Assembly: GCF_004209775.1 (NCBI RefSeq) | Contig: NZ_CP035914.1 | Span: 2,542,001-2,606,000 of the forward strand | Direction of reading: 5' to 3' | DNA from: Synechococcus sp. WH 8101 | GTDB taxonomy: Bacteria; Cyanobacteriota; Cyanobacteriia; PCC-6307; Cyanobiaceae | DNA length: 64,000 nucleotides | Part shown: positions 30,234-39,419 of the stretch, piece after piece | Numbering within the stretch: the first letter of the stretch is position 1 | Layout: every line of letters starts with the position of its first letter | Made by a program: the position numbers and the translations under genes | Notes under the pieces: model-generated | What the model saw: only the letters and a program-made list of their open reading frames with translations | What the model was told of the DNA's origin: nothing | Database searches by the model: none

Positions 30234-31289
30234 TCAGCCACCGAGATAGGCCATCTCCGCACGCTCAGGCACAAGTCCCGATTTCAGGCCGCGTTCCTCG
30301 CTGTAACGGTCGGTTCGTGCTCTCCAGTGCTGACGGAGCACTGCGCAGAGAGCCTCAGGGTCGTTGCATGGCTCGAGCCACGGCCGAAGGTTGAGACCCG
30401 TCGAGGCAAAGAGGCAGGTGAACAGCTGGCCATCAGCGGTGATCCGGGCCCGATTGCAATCAGAGCAAAACGGCTCGCTCACAGAGGCGATCATCGCCAC
30501 CACGCCGGCTCCATCTCGGTAACGCCACCGCCGGGCCGTACCCCCCACTGGCCGACCCAGGGGCTCCAGGGGCCAAACCGTTTGCAGTTGACGGAGCATC
30601 TCCGCCGCCGGCATGACCTGATCGCCGCTCCAGCCGTTCCGATGCCCCACATCCATGAACTCGATCAGGCGTAGTTCCAGCCCCTGGTCACGGGCAAAGG
30701 CCGCCAAGGGCAGCAGCTGATCCTCATTGCGACCCCGTTGGATCACGCTGTTGAGCTTGAGTGCACCCAAACGAGGGTCAAAGCCAGCCTCACGAGCCAC
30801 CACAATCGCCTCCCTCACCGCAGCAAGAGCACGGGCACCCGCCTCGCCCACCTCCGGCAATCCAGCCATGGCGGCCACCACGGCGGCATCGAGGCCATCG
30901 AGGCTGAGGGTGATCCGATCCAGACCAGCTCGCCGAAGACGCTCAGCCCTGGCTTGATCCAGGAGCAAGCCATTGCTGGTGAGAGCCACCTCCTCCAGTT
31001 GCGACAGTGGATCGCCTGGCTGTTGTCGCCGCAGGCGAATCGCCTCAAGCAAGGGCTCCAGCTGGTCACTGAGCAAGGGTTCACCACCGGTGAGGCGCAG
31101 GGAGCGAACACCAAGGCGACAGCAGGCCTCGATCAGCGCCAGGCGCTGCGACTGACTCAGCAACCCGCTCACCTCCCTGTGGTCGGGCTGGCAATAGGAA
31201 CAGGCGAGATTGCAACGGGCCGTCAACGACAGACGCAACACCTGAAGAGGGCGCTGCCTGCGGTCCGTCACCAACTCAGAACTCACCAT
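30234..31289 (-). CDS. moaA: GTP 3',8-cyclase (molybdenum cofactor biosynthesis)
   Basis: 351 residues. MoaA is the radical SAM enzyme that starts Moco synthesis from GTP. The N-terminal 4Fe-4S cluster motif is CNLACSYC (Cys 26, 30, 33), SLRLTGGEPLL follows, and the C-terminal cluster motif is FCSDCNRARITADGQLFTCL. The chain ends in a double glycine (YLGG), which is needed for activity in other MoaA proteins. The start overlaps mobA by 14 nt; mobA-moaA form one transcript divergent from nrtP. Moco made here serves NarB. Confidence 0.96.
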   Translation of the reverse strand: MVSSELVTDRRQRPLQVLRLSLTARCNLACSYCQPDHREVSGLLSQSQRLALIEACCRLGVRSLRLTGGEPLLSDQLEPLLEAIRLRRQQPGDPLSQLEEVALTSNGLLLDQARAERLRRAGLDRITLSLDGLDAAVVAAMAGLPEVGEAGARALAAVREAIVVAREAGFDPRLGALKLNSVIQRGRNEDQLLPLAAFARDQGLELRLIEFMDVGHRNGWSGDQVMPAAEMLRQLQTVWPLEPLGRPVGGTARRWRYRDGAGVVAMIASVSEPFCSDCNRARITADGQLFTCLFASTGLNLRPWLEPCNDPEALCAVLRQHWRARTDRYSEERGLKSGLVPERAEMAYLGG

Positions 31290-31896
31290 CAGTCAACGCT
31301 GCCAGATCAGCGGAATGGTTGGCATTGAGCAGCAGCTCTGGAGGCAGAAAAAAGGATCGGTGGGGAATCTGGTGCAACCAATCGTGCCAGCGATGGCAGC
31401 CGCGACCTAACTGCCGCTCGAGGGCAGCGTGGGAGCAAGCCATACCGGGATAAATCCCAAGCAGGGGCTGCTGCCGTTCGCCGTCATGCGCCACCAAGGC
31501 CGCGTGCTCCTGTTCCCGCCAGGCGGCCAACAGCGTGTCCAGCGCAGGGGAGGTGAGGCAAGGCAAATCGATCGGCAGCACCAACCAGGCCTCATCGCTC
31601 CGAGCCGAGAACACAGCGGCGAAAGCCTGCAGAGGCCCGGCAGGCGGCCAAGGCTCAGACAGCACACGCAACTGCGGGGACCGGGAAGCTAAATACTCCT
31701 GATGACTGGCATGACCAGAAAGCACCAGCACCGGCAACTCGAGGGCCATCGCCAAGGCCACGGTGTTGTCCAGCCAGGTGCCGCCTCTGGGATGGGGCAG
31801 CAGAGCTTTGTCAGAACCCATGCGACGACTGGCGCCACCGGCAAGCACACAGGCACGTAGCAGTCGCGGCACAGCACTGACCCGGAACTTCATCAC
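31276..31896 (-). CDS. mobA: Molybdenum cofactor guanylyltransferase
   Basis: 206 residues. MobA couples GMP to molybdopterin to give the bis-MGD cofactor that NarB requires. The nucleotide-binding start VLAGGASRRMGSDKALL (17-33) and LPIDLPCL (about 104-111, with the metal-binding Asp) are the family motifs. It is the first gene of mobA-moaA, 157 nt from the divergent nrtP. Confidence 0.93.
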   Translation of the reverse strand: MMKFRVSAVPRLLRACVLAGGASRRMGSDKALLPHPRGGTWLDNTVALAMALELPVLVLSGHASHQEYLASRSPQLRVLSEPWPPAGPLQAFAAVFSARSDEAWLVLPIDLPCLTSPALDTLLAAWREQEHAALVAHDGERQQPLLGIYPGMACSHAALERQLGRGCHRWHDWLHQIPHRSFFLPPELLLNANHSADLAALTDGEF

Positions 31897-31923
31897 TTAG
31901 CACCACAGCAGAGGGGAGATTCC

Positions 31924-31965
31924 GTAACAACAGCGACCAAAGAGGTGGCCAGGAAGTGGTGAAAT
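31924..31965 (+). promoter_or_regulatory. Probable NtcA-activated promoter of nrtP
   Basis: GTA-N8-GAC at 31924-31937 resembles the NtcA box GTA-N8-TAC with one mismatch. Exactly 22 nt later comes TGAAAT (31960-31965), a one-mismatch match to the TAN3T -10. This is the classic class II NtcA layout. A start near 31972 would leave a leader of about 80 nt before nrtP. The same variant box and spacing occur before nirA. Confidence 0.55.
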
Positions 31966-32053
31966 AAAACTGCGGTCAGCATTCGCGCCGCAACGGAAAT
32001 CCTGGACGCTGCTTTTTGAAGCCGGGGTTTGATCCCTCCTCATTCATCACCCC

Positions 32054-33610
32054 ATGCTTGGCGATCTCTGGTCGTTCCAAGGGAGATATCGAACGCTCCA
32101 TCTTACTTGGTTCGCCTTTTTTCTCACTTTTGTTGTCTGGTTCAATCTGGCTCCTCTGGCCACCACAGTGAAAGCAGATTTCGGCCTCAGTGTTCCCCAG
32201 ATCCGAACCCTGGCGATCTGCAACGTGGCACTGACCGTGCCTGCTCGCATCCTGATCGGGATGTTGCTCGACAAATTCGGACCGCGGATCACCTACTCCA
32301 CTCTGCTGGTGTTTTCGGCCGTTCCCTGCCTGATGTTTGCCGCTGCCCAAGACTTCAATCAGCTGGTCGTCGCTCGCCTGCTGCTTTCCATTGTGGGCGC
32401 TGGCTTCGTGATCGGGATCCGCATGGTGGCCGAATGGTTCCCTCCCAAGGAAATCGGTCTAGCGGAGGGGATCTATGGTGGTTGGGGCAACTTTGGCTCC
32501 GCCTTTTCCGCCCTCACACTCGTCCTTGTGGCCGGCTGGCTTTCCTTCTCCGGTGGCTTTGAGCTTCCCAATGGCGAAATCCTGAACTGGCGTGGCGCCA
32601 TTGCACTCACGGGCATCATTTCGGCTGTTTACGGTTTCATCTATTACGCAAGCGTCAGCGACACACCTCCTGGCAAGACCTACCAGAAGCCTGTCAAATC
32701 AGCCGGCCTGGAAGTGACCTCGATGAAGGACTTTTGGGGTCTGCTTGGCATGAATGTGCCCTTCGCCGCCATCCTCTCAGTGCTCTGCTGGCGCCTCAAA
32801 AAAGTCGGTTTTCTGAATGACGACACCTATCCCCTGGCCTTGCTTGCGGTGCTGATCTGGTTCGCCTTTCAGACCTGGGGAATCATCCGCACCAACCGTG
32901 AGCTGATCCTAGGCACCCAAACTTATCCCAAAGAAGATCGCTACGAATTCAAGCAAGTCGCCATCCTCGAACTCACCTACATCGTCAACTTCGGTTCCGA
33001 GCTGGCCGTGGTGTCGATGCTGCCTGCATTCTTCGAAAGCACCTTCGATCTGCCCAAGGCCACTGCTGGCATCCTGGCCTCCTGTTTTGCCTTCGTGAAC
33101 CTCGTCGCCCGTCCAGGCGGCGGTCTGATCTCCGATCGCCTTGGAAGCCGCAAAGGCACGATGGGTTTCCTCACCATCGGCCTGGGCATTGGCTATCTGG
33201 TGATGAGTCTGATCAAACCGGGCACCTTCAGCGGCAGTGCCGGCATTGCCATCGCTGTCTTGCTCACCATGGCCTGCTCCTTCTTTGTGCAAGCCGGTGA
33301 GGGTGCCACCTTCGCCATGGTGCCACTTGTGAAAAAGCGGGTCACCGGCCAGGTTGCCGGCATGGTTGGGGCTTACGGCAACGTTGGAGCTGTGGCCTAT
33401 CTGACCATCTTCAGCCTTCTGCCCATCTGGATGGGTGGCGATGCCAAGGATCCCTCACCCGAAATCGTGGCAGCCTCCAACAGTGCCTTCTTCCAGGTGC
33501 TGGGGATCGCCGGCCTGATCGTGGGCTTCCTCTGCTTCTTCTTTCTGAAGGAACCGAAGGGATCTTTTGCTGAAGAGCATGCCGATGAGGTCGCGCTGGC
33601 AAGGATCTGA
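32054..33610 (+). CDS. nrtP: Nitrate/nitrite transporter, major facilitator superfamily (NrtP/NarK type)
   Basis: 518 residues, 12 predicted membrane helices. The two nitrate-signature glycine motifs are present: IYGGWGNFGSAFSAL in helix 5 (about 140-154) and MVGAYGNVGAVAYL in helix 11 (about 437-450). The binding Arg is in RILIGMLLDKFGPR (about 65-78), which also carries the MFS loop 2-3 signature. A long cytoplasmic loop separates the two halves, as in cyanobacterial NrtP. It imports nitrate and nitrite at low concentration and is followed by narB after 51 nt. Confidence 0.95.
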   Translation: MLGDLWSFQGRYRTLHLTWFAFFLTFVVWFNLAPLATTVKADFGLSVPQIRTLAICNVALTVPARILIGMLLDKFGPRITYSTLLVFSAVPCLMFAAAQDFNQLVVARLLLSIVGAGFVIGIRMVAEWFPPKEIGLAEGIYGGWGNFGSAFSALTLVLVAGWLSFSGGFELPNGEILNWRGAIALTGIISAVYGFIYYASVSDTPPGKTYQKPVKSAGLEVTSMKDFWGLLGMNVPFAAILSVLCWRLKKVGFLNDDTYPLALLAVLIWFAFQTWGIIRTNRELILGTQTYPKEDRYEFKQVAILELTYIVNFGSELAVVSMLPAFFESTFDLPKATAGILASCFAFVNLVARPGGGLISDRLGSRKGTMGFLTIGLGIGYLVMSLIKPGTFSGSAGIAIAVLLTMACSFFVQAGEGATFAMVPLVKKRVTGQVAGMVGAYGNVGAVAYLTIFSLLPIWMGGDAKDPSPEIVAASNSAFFQVLGIAGLIVGFLCFFFLKEPKGSFAEEHADEVALARI

Positions 33611-33661
33611 ATCACCCTTTTCCAGCGCTGATGCTCCCTGCGCCAATCTCCCTCTCTCGCC

Positions 33662-35890
33662 ATGGCCGAGCCGTTAACAAGCCAACACAGCCAGTGTCCC
33701 TACTGCGGTGTTGGCTGCGGTCTTGAGCTTCTACCTCCCGGGGAAGCCGGCAAGGCCGTCAAGCGTGATGCCGATGGAACACCGATGTGGAGCTCCCGCG
33801 GTGATCGAGACCATCCCTCCAGCCTCGGGCAGGTTTGCATCAAAGGGGCCACGGTCGGGGAGACCCTGGCCCGAGGTCGACTCAATCAACCTCTCTATCG
33901 CGCCAGTCTCGACCAGGATTTTCAGCCGATCGACTGGGATCAGGCCCTGGATCTGCTTGAAGGTCGAATTCGTAGCAGCCTCGCTGGCAAGGGGCCCCAG
34001 GCGATCGCCATGTATGGCTCAGGCCAGTTCCACACCGAGGACTACTACCTCGCGCAGAAACTGCTGAAGGGGGCCCTGGGCACCAACAACTTTGATGCCA
34101 ACTCCCGTCTCTGCATGAGTTCAGCGGTAGCCGGCTACAGCCGCAGCCTCGGCTCAGATGGCCCCCCCTGCTGTTACGACGATCTCGACCACTGCTCGGT
34201 CGCCGTCCTGATCGGCACCAACACGGCTGAGTGCCATCCAGTGCTGTTTCAGCGTCTGCTCAAGCGCAAGAAACGGGACCCCAAGGGCCTCACGATCGTG
34301 GTGGTCGATCCCCGGGCGACTGATACAAGCAGGATCGCCGATTACCATCTGGCGATTGCCCCCGGCACCGATCTTGCCCTGCTGCATGGTCTTGCCCGAC
34401 TGATCGTTCAGGACAACGGCTTCGACAGCGACTTCATTGATGAAGCCACCGAAGGCTTCGCCGCCTACGCGAAGACCATCAGGGCCTGGACTCCCGCCAA
34501 GGTGGCCGCACTCTGCGGCATCAGCGAGAAGGAACTGCGACAGGTCGCCAGGCTCTGGAGTCGCAGTCAGGGGGTGCTCAGCCTTTGGTCGATGGGTGTC
34601 AACCAACGGCGGGAGGGCACCGCCGTTGTGAGCGGCATCATCAACCTGCACCTGCTCACCGGGCAGATCGGCAAGCCAGGGGCCGGACCCTTCTCGCTCA
34701 CTGGCCAACCGAACGCGATGGGGGGGCGAGAGGCCGGCGGCCTGGCCCATCTGCTTCCGGGATATCGCCTGGTGAGCAATTCCGAACACAGAACCGAACT
34801 GGAGCGGGCCTGGGGTCTTCCGGAGGGCTCGATCCACCCGACCCCGGGCCTGACCGCCTGGCAGCAGGTGGAGGCGATGGAACGGGGCGAGCTGGATCTC
34901 TGGTGGGTAGCTGCCACCAATCCCCTGGTGAGCATGCCCAACCTGAAGCGGGTGAAGGCAGCCATGCAGCGCTGCCCCCTCGTGGTGGTGAGTGAGGCCT
35001 ACGCCGACACGGAGACCTCCCACTACGCCCACTTACTCCTGCCCGCAGCGCAGTGGAGTGAGAAGGCTGGAGCGATGACCAATTCAGAGCGACGCGTGAC
35101 CTTTTGCCCCGCCTTCCGGCCCCGCCACGGTGCGAGCCGTCCCGACTGGGAGGTGTTTGCCGAGCTGGGGCGACGCCTGGGATTCATCGAGCAGTTCAGC
35201 TACGCCTCCTCTGCGGAGGTGTATGCGGAATTCACCGCGCTCACCGCAGGCCGGGTGTGCGACATGTCGGGGCTCAGCCATCAACTCCTGGCGCAGCATG
35301 GGCCGCAGCAGTGGCCCTTCGAAGCCGGACGCTTACCGAGCAACAGCTCCCGACGGCTCTACAGCGACCATCGCTTCCCCACCAGCAGTGGACGGGCCCG
35401 GTTTCACGCCGAAGATCCCCTTGGCCTGGCCGAACCCCCCTGCGAGATGTACCCGCTGGTGCTCAGCGTGGGCCGCTACCTCGGTCAGTGGCACACCATG
35501 ACGCGCACCGGCAAGGTGGAGCGCTTGCGGGCGATGCATCCGGAACCGCGCCTGGAAATCCATCCGGAAGACGCAGCCCGCTTCCGCCTGGAAGCCGATG
35601 ACCTGGCGGCGATCAGTTCACGGCGGGGCACCCTCACCGCCCGCGTCACGATCACAGAGCAGATTCGCAGGGGGTCGGTGTTTCTGCCGATGCACTGGGG
35701 ATTCAGTCAGGACCATGCCTGTGAAGCCAACGCTCTGATGCATGAGCTGGCCTGCCCAATCTCCAAACAACCGGAACTGAAGGCGACTGCCGTCGTGGTG
35801 GCCCCTGCCGTGTCGGTGGTCCAACCGATCGAACAGAACAGCCAACGTCTGGAGCCATTGCGACGCTGGCTCAGGCCAGCACTTCGCTGA
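33662..35890 (+). CDS. narB: Ferredoxin-nitrate reductase
   Basis: 742 residues, the usual size of cyanobacterial NarB, which reduces nitrate to nitrite with ferredoxin. The N-terminal 4Fe-4S cluster has CPYCGVGC (Cys 12, 15, 19) and a fourth Cys in QVCIKGAT near 59. The Mo ligand is probably the Cys in SRLCMSSA near 151. GQPNAMGGREAGG (about 354-366) and LFFLPMHWG-type VFLPMHWGF near the end are cofactor-binding blocks of the bis-MGD oxidoreductases. No signal peptide, so cytoplasmic. Downstream, its last 20 nt overlap the convergent narM. Confidence 0.97.
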   Translation: MAEPLTSQHSQCPYCGVGCGLELLPPGEAGKAVKRDADGTPMWSSRGDRDHPSSLGQVCIKGATVGETLARGRLNQPLYRASLDQDFQPIDWDQALDLLEGRIRSSLAGKGPQAIAMYGSGQFHTEDYYLAQKLLKGALGTNNFDANSRLCMSSAVAGYSRSLGSDGPPCCYDDLDHCSVAVLIGTNTAECHPVLFQRLLKRKKRDPKGLTIVVVDPRATDTSRIADYHLAIAPGTDLALLHGLARLIVQDNGFDSDFIDEATEGFAAYAKTIRAWTPAKVAALCGISEKELRQVARLWSRSQGVLSLWSMGVNQRREGTAVVSGIINLHLLTGQIGKPGAGPFSLTGQPNAMGGREAGGLAHLLPGYRLVSNSEHRTELERAWGLPEGSIHPTPGLTAWQQVEAMERGELDLWWVAATNPLVSMPNLKRVKAAMQRCPLVVVSEAYADTETSHYAHLLLPAAQWSEKAGAMTNSERRVTFCPAFRPRHGASRPDWEVFAELGRRLGFIEQFSYASSAEVYAEFTALTAGRVCDMSGLSHQLLAQHGPQQWPFEAGRLPSNSSRRLYSDHRFPTSSGRARFHAEDPLGLAEPPCEMYPLVLSVGRYLGQWHTMTRTGKVERLRAMHPEPRLEIHPEDAARFRLEADDLAAISSRRGTLTARVTITEQIRRGSVFLPMHWGFSQDHACEANALMHELACPISKQPELKATAVVVAPAVSVVQPIEQNSQRLEPLRRWLRPALR

Positions 35891-36341
35891 AGGCTGCCTC
35901 CAGGTTGTGATGATCGTGGCCGGGCCGGGCCAGCTTGCAAAGCGCGAAGCGCTCCAGTTCACTCAGCCCAGCCCAACGGTCGAGCACGAGGGGAATCCGC
36001 CTCCGCTGGGCAGCCTCCAACAACAGGTCCGGCAGCTGGTCAGGGCATTGCCAGGGCTCAGCAATGGCGACAGGCAGGTCGGTCACCATGCCGTCGGCCA
36101 TCGCAGCGGTGCAGAGGCGCAAATGATCCCGAAACAGGTCAAGAGCCTTGGGATCATCGGCCCAATCCACCAGCTCCTGACGTTGCTGCTGACTGAGGCC
36201 AAGCCAGTGGTTGAGCTTCAGCTTCACACCGCTCAAATCGAGTTTGCGCCGAACACACAGAGGAATGCAGCGCCAGTTGCCGATGAAATCCTGCTCAAAG
36301 GCAAAGCAATGGCGGGCCTGATCGATAACGCGTTCCGACAT
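35871..36341 (-). CDS. narM: Nitrate-reductase-associated protein NarM
   Basis: 156 residues from the ATG at 36341. CFAFEQDFIGNWRCIPLCVR (about 12-31) and KLDLSGVKLKLNHW (33-46) are the defining stretches of this cyanobacterial family, and the C-terminal part about AFSEVLA completes it. In other cyanobacteria NarM is needed for active nitrate reductase although its molecular task is unclear. The open frame extends to 36491 but the added residues are not family-like. It converges on narB with a 20-nt overlap, an arrangement that could allow antisense interplay. Confidence 0.9.
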   Translation of the reverse strand: MSERVIDQARHCFAFEQDFIGNWRCIPLCVRRKLDLSGVKLKLNHWLGLSQQQRQELVDWADDPKALDLFRDHLRLCTAAMADGMVTDLPVAIAEPWQCPDQLPDLLLEAAQRRRIPLVLDRWAGLSELERFALCKLARPGHDHHNLEAAFSEVLA

Positions 36342-36450
36342 TGGTATCAACAACAACCCTGCTTTCTTCTTTAGCCGAAAACGGTGTATCTGATCACCAA
36401 CTGGGCCGGCGGCCGCCTGCAAGCTCTGTGCGATCGTCGCACAAGTGATC

Positions 36451-36615
36451 ATGCGTCTCGCTCTCTGTCTTGGCATGCTGATGGGCGTCACTCATGGCTG
36501 GCTGGTCTCGGAGGGTCACGCCTCCGACTGGTTCACCATCAATCCGGAAAGAACCATGACATTTCCGGGGCTGAATCGGTCATTCGGTAGCGAATCATTC
36601 AGTGCTTTTCCATAG
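36451..36615 (+). CDS. Candidate small secreted protein, 54 residues
   Basis: MRLALCLGMLMGVTHGWLVS is a plausible signal peptide ending near GHAS, followed by DWFTINPERTMTF and a Ser/Phe-rich end. It lies between the divergent narM and the next small membrane protein gene. No family is recognised and no strong ribosome site is seen, so it could be chance. The inverted repeat at 36582 is inside it. Confidence 0.4.
   Translation: MRLALCLGMLMGVTHGWLVSEGHASDWFTINPERTMTFPGLNRSFGSESFSAFP
36582..36595. repeat. Short inverted repeat ATTCGGTAGCGAAT
   Basis: Differs in one central base from the copy at 26213. Located near the end of the candidate small ORF and 49 nt before the next one. Confidence 0.3.
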
Positions 36616-36643
36616 TGGGATCTTCATCCCTTGCACTGCCTCC

Positions 36644-36859
36644 ATGGCAACCAGCAACGTTTCGGCAACGAGCACCCGCAGCCCGATCAGCATCGCCGCC
36701 GGTTTCATCGGTGCCTTCATCGTCGGCTCCCTGGCCGTTCAGATGGTACTCAGCCAGATCGCGATCCATCCTGTGAATGCCGAGGGATCCAGGTCGACGG
36801 CCGTGAAACCCGTGATTCCTTCCCAGGCCAGCCTTTGGTCGGTGCTCGGCGAGCGCTGA
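36644..36859 (+). CDS. Small single-span membrane protein, hypothetical
   Basis: 71 residues from ATG 36644. After a Ser/Thr-rich start, residues about 13-34 ([21 protein letters not shown]) form one membrane helix; the remainder is soluble. An upstream start at 36602 adds 14 residues. It lies 34 nt before moaC on the same strand and could be in its transcript. No family recognised; a link to nitrate assimilation is only positional. Confidence 0.55.
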   Translation: MATSNVSATSTRSPISIAAGFIGAFIVGSLAVQMVLSQIAIHPVNAEGSRSTAVKPVIPSQASLWSVLGER

Positions 36860-36893
36860 ATCCAAAGCGTTGGACCCAGACGCAGACAAGCCG

Positions 36894-37406
36894 ATGGCTG
36901 ATGGTCTCACCCACCTCTCCGGCCAAGGAGAGGTGCACATGGTCGATGTGGGCGATCGAGCCGTCAGCCGAAGGGAGGCTGTCGCAGAAGGGTGCCTGCG
37001 CATGAAGTCCAGCACCCTGCAGCGGGTCATCCAGGGAAACACTCCCAAGGGTGATCTGCTGGCCGTGGCCAGAGTCGCCGCGATCCAGGCCGCCAAACGC
37101 ACCGCCGAGCTGATTCCCCTCTGCCATCCCCTGCCCCTGAGCGGCATCGAGGTTGCGATCAAGCCTGACCAAGAGCTGCCTGGGCTACGCCTGCGGGTGT
37201 GTTGCCGAACCACTGGGCAGACCGGTGTGGAAATGGAGGCACTCACCGCCGTCTCGATCGGGCTTATCACTCTCTACGACATGCTCAAGTCTGTGGACCC
37301 CGGCATGACCATCGAGTCGATTGGTCTGATCGAAAAGCATGGCGGGCGCCATGGCAGCTGGCACCGCGAGGCTGAACCTGTCGCATCGGCAGGCCATGAC
37401 GGCTGA
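36894..37406 (+). CDS. moaC: Cyclic pyranopterin monophosphate synthase
   Basis: 170 residues from ATG 36894 (a TTG at 36870 is possible). MoaC completes the MoaA reaction to cPMP. The start [35 protein letters not shown] (about 65-81) with the catalytic-region His, and [20 protein letters not shown] (about 109-128) are diagnostic. The C-terminal ILIEKHGG-type motif appears as [11 protein letters not shown] with the active-site Lys. Its stop overlaps the moeA start by 11 nt. Confidence 0.95.
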   Translation: MADGLTHLSGQGEVHMVDVGDRAVSRREAVAEGCLRMKSSTLQRVIQGNTPKGDLLAVARVAAIQAAKRTAELIPLCHPLPLSGIEVAIKPDQELPGLRLRVCCRTTGQTGVEMEALTAVSIGLITLYDMLKSVDPGMTIESIGLIEKHGGRHGSWHREAEPVASAGHDG

Positions 37407-38634
37407 ACCTTACGGCCGCGAAGGGCTGCCGCTGGAGCAGGCGCGCGAGCAGATCCTCGAAGCGTTGCAACCCCTTGGCCGCACCGAAGTTCTACCCCTG
37501 ATGCAGGCCCTCGGTCGCACCACCGCCAGCCCGGTGCAGGCGCTGGCCGCAGTGCCGGGGTTTCGCGCCTCGATCATGGACGGTTACGCGATCGCCGGTG
37601 CGGAACAACCGGAGCCAGGTGCCCGCTGGCGTCTGGTGGGGACTTCGGCAGCCGGTGCGCCCTATGGCGCCAAGCTTGCAGCTGGTGAGGCAGTGCGCAT
37701 CCTCACAGGTGCGGTGGTGCCGGAAGGGAGCAAACGCGTGCTGCCCCAGGAGCTGGTGGCTGCCGCGGGTGATCAGATGGAGTTACTGAAACCCTGCGGG
37801 ACCAACCCCTGGATCCGGCCGCCGGAGGAGGAAGCCGCTCCTGACCAGATCCTGGTGCCATCGGGCTGGCGCCTGGGGGTGGCCGACCTCGGGCGATTGG
37901 CCAGTTGCGGGGTGCAGACGCTTCAGCTGACGAATCGCGCACGCATTGGTCTTCTCATCAGCGGCGATGAGCTGGTGCCACCTGGGCAGGAGCGGGGAGC
38001 AGGGCAGATCTGGGAGAGCAATTCCACACTGCTGTCCGCTCTGCTCCAGCGCCTTGGCTACCCGGTGACCAAACAGCTGGTAGTGGCTGACGCGCCGGAA
38101 CCACTGCGCGAAGCCCTGCTGGAACTGGCAGCGACCTGTGATGTGGTGGTGAGCACCGGTGGCGTGTCGGCGGGAGACAGCGACTGGATCCGGCCCCTCG
38201 TGGACGAGCTGGGGGAGGTGGCCTTCTGGAAGCTGTTCCTCAAACCCGGACGCCCCTTTGCCTGGGGGCAGGTGGCGGGGGTGCCTTTCTTCGGACTGCC
38301 GGGCAATCCGGTGGCGGCAGCGATCACGGCGCTGCAACTGCTGTGGCCGGCGCTGCAACGCCTGGAAGGAGCTGAGGTTGAGCTGCTGCCACGGCTGAAG
38401 GTAAGGCTGGAGGCACCCCTGCGCCGTGGTTCCGGCCGGCCGGAGCTGGCGCGGGCTCGACTGAGGGTGGCGGCTGATGGCACCTTGCAAGCCAGGGTGG
38501 AGGGGTCCCAAGCCTCCTCACGGATCGGTTCACTGACAGGGGCAGATCTGCTCCTGGAAATTCCGGCTGAACCAGGAGCCCTCGAAGCGGGCACAGAGCT
38601 ATGGGCTCAGCTGCTGCGTCTACCACTGCTGTGA
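37396..38634 (+). CDS. moeA: Molybdopterin molybdenumtransferase
   Basis: 412 residues from ATG 37396. MoeA inserts molybdate into adenylylated molybdopterin. [11 protein letters not shown] (about 56-66) is the family's SxMDGYA motif, [11 protein letters not shown] near 192-202 and [14 protein letters not shown] (about 251-264) and [12 protein letters not shown] (about 296-307) mark the catalytic domain. Complete, with the C-terminal beta domain. The moaC overlap suggests coupled translation. Confidence 0.95.
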   Translation: MTAEPYGREGLPLEQAREQILEALQPLGRTEVLPLMQALGRTTASPVQALAAVPGFRASIMDGYAIAGAEQPEPGARWRLVGTSAAGAPYGAKLAAGEAVRILTGAVVPEGSKRVLPQELVAAAGDQMELLKPCGTNPWIRPPEEEAAPDQILVPSGWRLGVADLGRLASCGVQTLQLTNRARIGLLISGDELVPPGQERGAGQIWESNSTLLSALLQRLGYPVTKQLVVADAPEPLREALLELAATCDVVVSTGGVSAGDSDWIRPLVDELGEVAFWKLFLKPGRPFAWGQVAGVPFFGLPGNPVAAAITALQLLWPALQRLEGAEVELLPRLKVRLEAPLRRGSGRPELARARLRVAADGTLQARVEGSQASSRIGSLTGADLLLEIPAEPGALEAGTELWAQLLRLPLL

Positions 38635-38636
38635 GC

Positions 38637-39134
38637 TCAGAGCGGTGTATTCCCCGTGATCCAGTTGCTGCTGCCGTCGACGTGCCATTCCCTTTTCCAG
38701 AACGGAGCGTCATGCTTCAGCGCCTCCAGTACCTCCTGACAGCACCGCTGGGCAGGGCCGCGGCGGTCGGCACCGATCGCCACGAGCACAATCGGCTCGC
38801 CTGGGAGCACGCGCCCGACGCGGTGCTGAATCAGGCAGCTGCGTGCTTGATGGCGCCTGCCACAGGCTTGAGCCAGTTGCTCGAGAGAGCGCTCGGTCAT
38901 GCCGGGGTAATGCTCCAGCTCCAGAGCCTCCAGATCACTGCCATCAGCGGCTTCTCCTCGCACGCGGCCAATGAATAGGGCCTCGGCAGCGCTACCGGAA
39001 TGACCTTGATCGTGGAGCTGTCGGTGCCATTGCTCGAGGCAGCTGAATGGGTAAAAAGGTTGATCACGCAGTGCGATCCTGAGGTGCATGGGTCCAGCGT
39101 CAGCGATCTGAGTCAGTCGGAACACTCGGATCAC
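38637..39134 (-). CDS. moaE: Molybdopterin synthase large subunit
   Basis: 165 residues from ATG 39134, or 150 from the ATG at 39089 (MHLRIALRDQPF). LFIGRVRGEAADGSDLEALE (about 54-73) and LEHYPGMTERSLEQL follow the family, and ALKHDAPFWKREW near the end has the two active-site lysines. MoaE with thiocarboxylated MoaD converts cPMP to molybdopterin. The start overlaps the moaD stop region by 4 nt, and both face moeA convergently with a 2-nt gap. Confidence 0.93.
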   Translation of the reverse strand: MIRVFRLTQIADAGPMHLRIALRDQPFYPFSCLEQWHRQLHDQGHSGSAAEALFIGRVRGEAADGSDLEALELEHYPGMTERSLEQLAQACGRRHQARSCLIQHRVGRVLPGEPIVLVAIGADRRGPAQRCCQEVLEALKHDAPFWKREWHVDGSSNWITGNTPL

Positions 39135-39376
39135 CCCCCGGTGAAAGGAGGCAGGAAGGCCAGCTCATCACCGGCATGCACCCGTTGCTGAGGCTCCACC
39201 AGATTTTGGTTGATCGCAACCCGAAGGCTGGCACTCCAGGGACCGAGATTCAGCCGATTCCACACATCAAGGGCCGAGAGGCAAGAATCTGCCGGCAGCG
39301 GCAACTCCCTTGCAGACCAACCGGCCCGATCCTGCAGCAGCGCGAAGAGCCGCACCTGCACGGTTTCGGAAGCCAC
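39131..39376 (-). CDS. moaD: Molybdopterin synthase sulfur carrier subunit
   Basis: 81 residues starting at GTG 39376. The ubiquitin-like fold pattern VRLFALLQDRAGWS and LRVAINQNLVEP is clear, and the chain ends in PPFTGG, the C-terminal Gly-Gly that is thiocarboxylated. The frame is open to 39502, but an AGGAGG stands 10 nt before this GTG and homology begins here. It forms a moaD-moaE pair with a 4-nt overlap. Confidence 0.9.
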   Translation of the reverse strand: MASETVQVRLFALLQDRAGWSARELPLPADSCLSALDVWNRLNLGPWSASLRVAINQNLVEPQQRVHAGDELAFLPPFTGG

Positions 39377-39386
39377 TTGCTCAGAA

Positions 39387-39392
39387 CCTCCT
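39387..39392 (-). promoter_or_regulatory. Shine-Dalgarno AGGAGG deciding the moaD start
   Basis: A perfect AGGAGG on the minus strand, 10 nt before the GTG at 39376. Few genes in this window have so good a site, and it selects the GTG over longer starts. Confidence 0.7.
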
Positions 39393-39419
39393 TGCGACAC
39401 CTTGTCCACCACGACGACT

